From assembly GCA_027946365.1 (NCBI GenBank), contig JAPEUQ010000010.1, positions 1,364,001 to 1,428,000 on the forward strand: a stretch of 64,000 bases of DNA, read 5' to 3'. Position numbers and translations under genes: made by a program. This stretch comes from Kalmusia sp. IMI 367209. Lineage: Eukaryota > Ascomycota > Dothideomycetes > Pleosporales > Didymosphaeriaceae. This document shows positions 57,545 through 64,000 of this stretch, piece after piece. The number at the start of each line of letters is the position of its first letter. Position 1 is the stretch's first letter. Below the pieces are notes generated by a model. The model had not been told where the DNA came from. It did not search any database and saw only the letters and a list, made by a program, of their open reading frames with translations.

Positions 57545-58751
57545 TCATTCGAGCACTCTACTATCCCCGTTTCCGATGTCTTCGAAGTGTACGTCTTCAA
57601 ACTCGTCGCCATCCATGTCCGTGTCTTCGCCGTCTCCAATCGCCCGTGCTTCTTTCAACGCTTCTTCTAGAGTCCATATCTTACGGCGCAGGAACCAAGC
57701 TACCAGGCCACCGCCCTTCTTCACTTCGTCGTGTGTTCCCACCCAGTATTTCGCGCGCAATACGCGTTGCGCAAGCACTCCATTCTTCGCACCGAGATTC
57801 AGTTGCTGCGCTGCCGATATGGAGACGTCGTGTAGACCGTGAAGGAAAGCCAGAGTCTGCAATGGCGGGTCCGCCTGTGCGATGGGCTCTAACGAACTGT
57901 ACGGGATGCCGTGAGGAGTGTATATAACGCATTCTGCGGCTTCCGATGTATTGGAGGGCTCCTCTTCGCCGTATATCGAGAGCGAAGCACGCTTCTTGGG
58001 CGTTGCGGGGGGAGAAAGCGTGCGATGCGAACGTTATGAGTAACGCTGAATGGTAATACAGCGCGTCTTTGGAGGCTGTGATGCGTGATATGCTGAGCCA
58101 AGATGGTAGTGGCAGGAGCGAATAGTCGCGCCAGTCGGGGTGTGTGGACGTGAACGTGGGTGTGGTGACGACGGTGCGGAAGTGGTTAAAGCTTGAAATG
58201 AGCTTTGCAGCTTGCTACATGTGCCATGTCAGCGTCATTGGCGCAATGTGAATGTCTACAAGCAGACGCACCTCAGTGGCGAATACAGGTACATCTGGGT
58301 GCACCTCAAGCAGCGTATCCTTGTGGCAATGATCCGTAAATTCATGCGAGATAGCCACCGCATCGATGAATGTCTCCACGCCTGCACCAGCCTCGAGATT
58401 ACTTATCCTCCTCTTCCCTAGCCTCAAGCCTCCCGCCAGTATCTCAACCTGCCGCGCAATCTCCTCCACCTCCGCGATTGTCTTCACGGCGCTCTCGATC
58501 GCGTGCCATTGCTGCGAAAACCACCGCGCGACGTCTGACTGCGGGCCCGTCAGCCACGGGTCTATCAGGATGTTGTAGTATATGCGGCTGCCGTGTCTGA
58601 CGGCGGAGGCGGGGCGCGGGATCTGGAGCAGCCAGGAGGTATCGGCGTTTAGGTGGTGGAGAATCGGGCGGCGCGTCGCGAGCTTCCGAGACATGGCATC
58701 GCGAATTTCGAGGTGCAGTTGCGCCGACGGCGCATCCATATGCGCATCCAT
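57545..58751 (-). CDS. metallo-beta-lactamase-like protein with an apparent frameshift
   Basis: Two exons on the minus strand, 58751-58272 and 58214-57545; about 382 aa if the break is read through. Exon 1 has AVAISHEFTDHCHKDTL, an HxxxDH zinc motif of the beta-lactamase fold, and a conserved IYYNILIDPWLTGPQSDV strand. Exon 2 reads well to FASHAFSP. It then loses frame at a C6 run (G6 on plus, 58007-58012) and continues in another frame as LHGLHDVSISAAQQLNLGA and AKYWVGTHDEVKKGGGL to the acidic end. Removing one base restores the family sequence. No intron solution keeps frame. Function: metal-dependent hydrolase of unknown substrate. Confidence 0.7.
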
Positions 58752-59091
58752 GTTAAATTATCACGGAGGCATCGCGTGCATCGAGGATTGTGCAGCGTCA
58801 ACGTGGCAGAGAAGGAATGCGTGTTCGCGCTAGTGGGTGAATTGATGACGCACGGATAGACAATCGAATCGCCCTACGCCTTGACGCCAACGTCACGGTA
58901 AGTACCATCGCTTTCTTTACTGTGAATAGTTTCATTACACATTGATTTGTCCATGTATGTATTTTTGATTTCGGTCTTGAAGACATTATGTACCATCTAG
59001 CGTCTCAGTTTACTCCCGTTTGTCTTCAGTAATAGCCTTCTCAAACAAGTAATCAAAGTCGAAACACCATCACCATAACCATATCTAGTTA
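58752..59091. other. intergenic
   Basis: Between the metallo-beta-lactamase-like start and the secreted protein stop. No gene seen. Confidence 0.45.
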
Positions 59092-59539
59092 TTAGTAACA
59101 CGCCCATGAGGCCGCCTTCTTGTCAAACCCGACATCCGCCAGATTGACTGCGCCTGGGCAACAGAGATCACCCTTGTACTTCTCGATGTACGCGCTTGTT
59201 CCGTTGCAACCCGCATCTCTGTTCCTTCATCAGCCCCATTGCTATCTAGATCATCATCGTAGATCTACTCACTCGTAAAGCGAACATCCATTCGCAAGGC
59301 CAGAGGATACGTAAGCATACGATAAGTTTTTATAAAGCCCCGGTTCTGTCAGCTCGTGACCTGTACATCGTAAATCGATGGATCAGAAAATCAACTGCGG
59401 TGAGCGTACATGTCCAGCGGTCAGTGACCCAGGATTTCTGGATTCCCTTATTGTCGGGCTCAGTCGCCACCATGAAGACAAGGCTGCTTTGAACAGCAAC
59501 AGCTAGAAAGGCGATGGTGGAAGCGACAGATGACTTCAT
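59092..59539 (-). CDS. small secreted Cys-rich protein
   Basis: Three exons on the minus strand: 59539-59410, 59360-59273, 59218-59092; 114 aa, all junctions GT-AG and in frame. The N-terminus is hydrophobic (SVASTIAFLAVAVQSSLVFM), a probable signal peptide. Six cysteines follow at about 44, 69, 78, 92, 93 and 113, including a CC pair (KGDLCCPG), plus one NGT glycosylation sequon. No known domain. Size, secretion signal and even Cys number are those of fungal effector candidates or small surface proteins; neither is shown. Confidence 0.7.
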
Positions 59540-60446
59540 CTTGAGCGAGCGTGATTTGAGTGGACGAATAAGAAAGGGATCTAATAGCAAGCGGGCGCAA
59601 TTAACGCTATTATGTTCTGAAGGCTCTTCAGGGTCTCCCACTACCTCATATATATATTAAGCTACATAGCCTTAACAGCAGGCAAACCAGCTGACATGAT
59701 AGCTCTCTGCCGATGTTGTCATGAGCTGAGATGTGTTCCACAACGATGTATGATGTTTTACCCTTGGCCAATATTCTTCCCTAGAGAGTCGCTTGATCTT
59801 CGAAGTGTTGGGTGGCCGTATCAGCGCCTCGTGTGGCCTGACCAATATAACATCGACCAGGCTCTAGCCAAGGTCACACAGACTGAAGAGTGGCCAGCTC
59901 ACGTTGTCAACCAGGCCAGGCCTACCACTTCTCAATAGACCTGCGTCACACCTTAGGATGCAGCTTGAACGAAAATCAAGATCGATAAACGAGTAATCTA
60001 CGAAAGCTAAATATAGCATCTTATTGCAGCTCACATATATGGTGATGATGGTATTGACGGAAAGATGCGAATCGAACAATAAGAATGCAATCGTAGTCAT
60101 ACATTTTAGGATGGCAATTTGCGCATTCCGCATATGCGGAAGCAAACGTGCCAAGCCCGCCGATGACGCACGTGGTGAATGCAGGGTCTACTAACAGGCG
60201 GCAGCACAGCCACAGCTCTCGTCAAATGAACCCCTCAGTCAGCTACATTTCGCTCCACCACTCTGTCGTCACATATGAAAAGGATCAATTGTTCGTGAAG
60301 CGCTTAAAAGACCGCTGCACAAGCCACGCTCAATAGCCGATCGTTCCCGACCAAGACTCAGCCACATCGGCTTCATCGGCTGCACTACATCCACGAACTC
60401 AGATCAACGAACTCTTCGACACTAGTATCAACTAGGCCTTATCACG
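59540..60446. other. intergenic, divergent promoters
   Basis: 900 bases between the secreted protein gene (minus) and the SPRY gene (plus). Short frames only. Confidence 0.5.
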
Positions 60447-61638
60447 ATGCTGAAGAAATTGAAAGGCAAAATAAAGGGAGACGAACATTCTGCTTCCATG
60501 TCGCAGCAGCAGGGCAGTTCATATCAGCAGCAACAGGGCTCAACGTACCAGCAGCAAGGCCCTTCGTTCCAGCAATCAAACCTCCATCCAAGCAACCCCT
60601 ACTACACTCCCCCGCAACAGCAACAAAACCACAACATCGCCCCCACAGAGAAATATCAGCCGCCCCCGGGGCCACCTCCAGGTCATGCCCTCCAGCTCAA
60701 ACTTAGGCTACGCACCACCCCAGGCCCACCACCCTCACATTTCCCCAGCAGCCCCCGCCGACTTGGGACCCGCCTCCTACCATGACTGGACTGTCATACC
60801 AGATACATCGCAGCTCCCACCCCCACCTTCCATCGGCTACGAAAGCTCGCCTACCGCAAATGCCACCATGGAAGATGGCGACCGCGCAGACTACTGGTGC
60901 AAAGCCAACCCGCTTTGGCCGCCGCAGAATCTCACACCGCCCACGCACGCCGCGATCCAGAACGGCCAGCTCGCGATCCTCAAGGCGCCCACGTTCACGG
61001 GCGACGTGTTACCGCAGCAGCAAGCAGGACATTGGAAATGTCGTACCCATGCGCACTGTAGAGACGCTAGCTTACTCACGAATCTACCCATGTATTCTGT
61101 ACTTTGGGATTCGCCGCTGAGTACGCATCGGCCTAAGATGATCTACTTCGAGCTCAAGGTGCTAAAAATCGGACGCGGTGGATTCTCGCTGTCTGAGGCG
61201 GACGCTGGGATCGCGATTGGATTCGTTGCACCGCCGTATCCGACTTTTAGGCTGCCAGGGTGGCAGCGCGGCGGTCTGGGTGTGCATGGCGACGATGGAA
61301 GGAAGTATGTGAATGATACGTGGGGCGGGGTAGATTTCACGACTGCGTTTCAACCAGGAGAAACGGTTGGTATTGGGATGACGTTCTCGCTGCCGAAGGA
61401 TCCGCCGTCGTATGAACAGAGCCAGCAGGGTAAGCTGATGGATATCGATGTGTTTTTCACGCGAAATGGACAGCGGGAGAAGGGCTGGGATGGCAATGAA
61501 GAATTGGATGAGAGGAGCGAAGGAGGCACGGTGGGATTGAGGGGCGAGTGTGATCTATTTCCGGCGATTGGGGTGTTTGGGGGTGTGGATTTCGATGTTC
61601 TCTTTCATCCGAGTCAGTGGTTGTATAAGCCTTTCTAG
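60447..61638 (+). CDS. SPRY domain protein
   Basis: Starts at the ATG of MLKKLKGKIKGDEHSASM. The N-terminal region is low complexity (Gln runs, then EKYQPPPGPPPG). The SPRY domain occupies the C-terminal half: YFELKVLKIGRGGFSLS, AGIAIGFVAPPYPTFRLPGW, DDGRKYVNDTWGG, FQPGETVGIGMTF, VFFTRNGQREKGWDG and LFPAIGVFGGVDFDVLFH. SPRY proteins such as RanBP9 bind partner proteins in ubiquitin or traffic complexes. The two parts are in different frames. A 67-base intron (60682-60748, donor GTCATG, acceptor TTCCCCAG) joins them; a one-base error is the alternative. With the intron the protein is 374 aa. Confidence 0.78.
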
Positions 61639-62219
61639 GGGAGACGTGCTACTTGCTGGAGGATATGGGGTATGATGATTGCCCACAAGCTATGATCGGT
61701 GGGATATCTATGCATCTTCAGTCTCAGATTCTCAGAGCTGGTTCCGGTTATAGCCGCCAACCTGAGCAGTCGCCACTTCAAACCTAAGTCGAGCGGGAGC
61801 TAATCCTAAGTCAAAGGCTAAGCGGACCGAGCAGAGGTTACATAGCATAAAGAACTCCTATATACGCTAGACAGGTGGAGGGGGGATGTCTTGGACCTCC
61901 TAAAAGCCGGCTGTTCTTGCTTAATCATGACATCTCTAAGCTAGAGTGACCAAAATCGACTACCTCACGAAAAGTTCCCAGAAACTTCACCCTGCTCTTT
62001 GTGATCACTCAACTTCTCACCTGCCTGGATGGTGTTCTAGAAAATATAGAGCGAAAATATGCGGTCGCTGTACACTGCATTTGCTTTTATCGTTGGTGTC
62101 ACGTTCTCTCGTGGTTCTCCTACCATCGGATAGTTCGGCACGGATCATTTCCTACGAGATGAGAATAACTCAAGGATATCCTGGTGCCGCTGAACTCGAA
62201 GGGACACAAGGATCTGGTT
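61639..62219. other. convergent 3' region
   Basis: Between the stops of the SPRY gene (plus) and the phosphotransferase-like gene (minus). No gene seen. Confidence 0.45.
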
Positions 62220-64000
62220 CTACCATGGAGGCACCATGCTAGAGAGCATATCCTCGACCTGCAACTCATCGCGGTATTTGGAGAAAACCTGGTCAATAAC
62301 ATCTGCAATCCACCGAATAGTATATCGAACTGTAAAATGTGCCTTCGTGTATTCCCAGTACTCAGGATACCAGCCCGCACACTCCCAATCGACTATTCCT
62401 GAAATCTTTCCGTTCTCATCGACAAGAATATTCCTAAGATTGAGGTCTGCATGCGTGAAAACGATATCATGTTTCACGCTATGCGCTTTCGAAATCTGTT
62501 TCCACGCGTCTTCGTTGAGAGGGAGGTCATACGTCAAGTATTGGTTGAATTCGGCCTCATTTTGAAATGTCAGCTCTTCACGTTGGGAATCGCCAATTCG
62601 CCAATCTAGAATGCCACCACCTAGCGCGTTGCATATTGCAGATGCCGAGCCAGACTTTTTGGGAATTTGTCGTAGTTCCGCTATGTACTTTTTGAGATCC
62701 TGTACGACCGCTTGTATTTGTCCATCAGTCATAGTAGGGAGCATCGGTCCAACTTTTTCCCCCGGAAGACCAGTCATGAGTAGAAAGGAAGAATCGGTGT
62801 ACTGGAGAGTATCGAGTCCTCTCGGCGCAGGAATTTGAGTGTATTTTTTGACAAGCTGAAGAGTTCGAAATTCCGCTTGATGTTTCGATGCCCAGTCACT
62901 ATTTGCCACCCGTAAGTAGAGATTGAAAGGAAGTCGATAAGTCCGGTCCGAGCCAGTATGTCCGCAGAGCCTATGTGCGATCGACGCTAGGCGCTTGTAA
63001 GCGAATGCTCGAAAGAATACTGGCGTATGAACCCAGAGGTGTTGAAAGATTCGAGGTATAGGCTGGAGGCACCATTGGCTCCAGGAACTTTTCTTCGCCA
63101 ACATCGTTCTAGTATATTGGGCCATGTTTCGTGTATCCATGTTGTATGACGGGTCGCGAGTCTGCTTCATATACTCCGATACTTCGAGCCATGCCAAAGC
63201 ATCCGCAAATCGATAATGTACTTCTAAAAGCTGCGAATTCGGAAGTGAGGCAAGGTGAGCAGCTCTGTTTTCCAGTGTTATCAAATGAAACGTTTCGACC
63301 TGAATTGATGGAATAAAATCGTTCACTTTCAGTAAGTACCTGACCTAACTAAATAAGAATAATGTCTAGAATCACTGAATGGGGTCTTACCGAGTCCTTC
63401 GAAGTCGCTGATAGACCCCCTTGAAAAGAAAGCCTCCCGTTCTTAAAATGTTCAAAAATTTGCGGTGACAACAATATCAGTTGATCGGAAGAAAGGGAGT
63501 CTCGATTCATGAGCGAACACAGATTTTGCAGTTGCGATTCCCCGATAAAGGCTGCAAGCATCTTATAAAGCTTTCCCTAGAATAAAGTTAGACATAAAAG
63601 ACAAAAATCATGGGTAAACTTACATTTTCGACGATGTCACTATCCGATAATAATGAAGGGGACAAGATGTAGGCAAATAGGAGCTGAGTGTTCTTCTTTC
63701 CGTCTTGAACTTGCGAGATACAGCATTCGCCCCCATCTCTTCGCCATATACTCTGCTTTAGCGATTCCTCTAGGTTTTTGCAAACAATAGGCTGTACTGT
63801 TGGCAAAGTTTAGCAATGTTTGATTAATTCTTAGTGACCTACCTGTTTTAAGAAGGCTAACCCAGGTAGCTAGAAACTCAAAGATAGTGGCCTTATCCCG
63901 TCCAGAGACTTCGTCAAGGAAGAACCGCGACGCAAGTTCTTTGTCGACGGCTTGTTGTACAAAGGAACTGAGAAGTGTTCGCTGAGGGTGTACAAGCGAC
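62220..64000 (-). CDS. HNH-like / aminoglycoside phosphotransferase-like protein, N-terminus cut
   Basis: Minus-strand exons: 64000-63843 (enters from the right edge), 63796-63624, 63576-63391, 63299-62220. The visible 5' part has an HNH-like block (WRRDGGECCISQVQDG, then LLFAYILSPSLLSDSD) followed by GKLYKMLAAFIGE. The last exon is a protein-kinase-fold APH domain. Its catalytic loop is FTHADLNLRNILVDENGK and its metal-binding segment is GIVDWECAGWYPEYWEY; HxDxxxxN is complete, so it may be active. Fungal proteins combining these parts are common and uncharacterised. The acceptor at 63300 (ATTCAG) is chosen because it keeps frame; one nearer the donor does not. Confidence 0.8.

Noticed and set aside
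63299..63420. Apparent -1 frameshift at a G5 run in the phosphotransferase-like gene
   Set aside because: Using the ATTCAG acceptor at 63300 instead of the nearer one joins the exons in frame, so no indel is needed.

Overview
The window reads as nuclear DNA of a filamentous ascomycete (Pezizomycotina), most likely a Dothideomycete. Genes are split by 45-120 base GT-AG introns with CTAAC/CTGAC-type branch sites. The gene set is typical of such fungi: PDR-type ABC transporter, PTH11-like receptors, BTB proteins, GFA protein, DUF7025-type AAA ATPase, STAND-like protein, Cys-rich secreted protein. The class-level placement rests on family composition recalled from memory, not on a search. No tRNA, rRNA, CRISPR or recognisable transposon was found.

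Layout. 0-14 kb is a housekeeping block: the end of an alpha/beta hydrolase, a BTB protein, mitochondrial threonyl-tRNA synthetase, a single-pass membrane protein, a histidine protein methyltransferase, a small bHLH factor and a Munc13/Git1-like C2 protein. 15.8-22.5 kb holds a 19-exon PDR transporter converging on a secreted HExxH protein. 24-41 kb is accessory: a frameshifted BTB gene, a 900-residue secreted protein, an ankyrin-like protein, a divergent pair of an AAA ATPase and a STAND-like NTPase, a GFA protein, a C-terminal relic of a second ankyrin-like protein, and a fungal transcription factor divergent from a short-chain dehydrogenase. 42.9-50 kb carries two PTH11-like receptors, a membrane-anchored collagen-like protein and a conserved fungal protein of unknown function with an inverted relic beside it. 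50-58.8 kb is catabolic-looking: a sulfotransferase-like gene with a nonsense codon, an AtuA-like protein divergent from a family III CoA-transferase, a GNAT acetyltransferase and a metallo-beta-lactamase-like protein. 59-64 kb has a small Cys-rich secreted protein, a SPRY protein and an HNH-like/aminoglycoside-phosphotransferase-like protein that leaves the right edge.

The large conserved genes read cleanly through many exons. Four apparent +1 frameshifts in three genes sit in homopolymer runs, and one further gene has an in-frame stop, all in the accessory or less conserved part. They are either recent decay or base-calling errors; reads would decide. The most interesting objects are the AAA/STAND divergent pair, the collagen-like membrane protein, the 114-residue secreted protein with six cysteines, and the AtuA/CoA-transferase pair.
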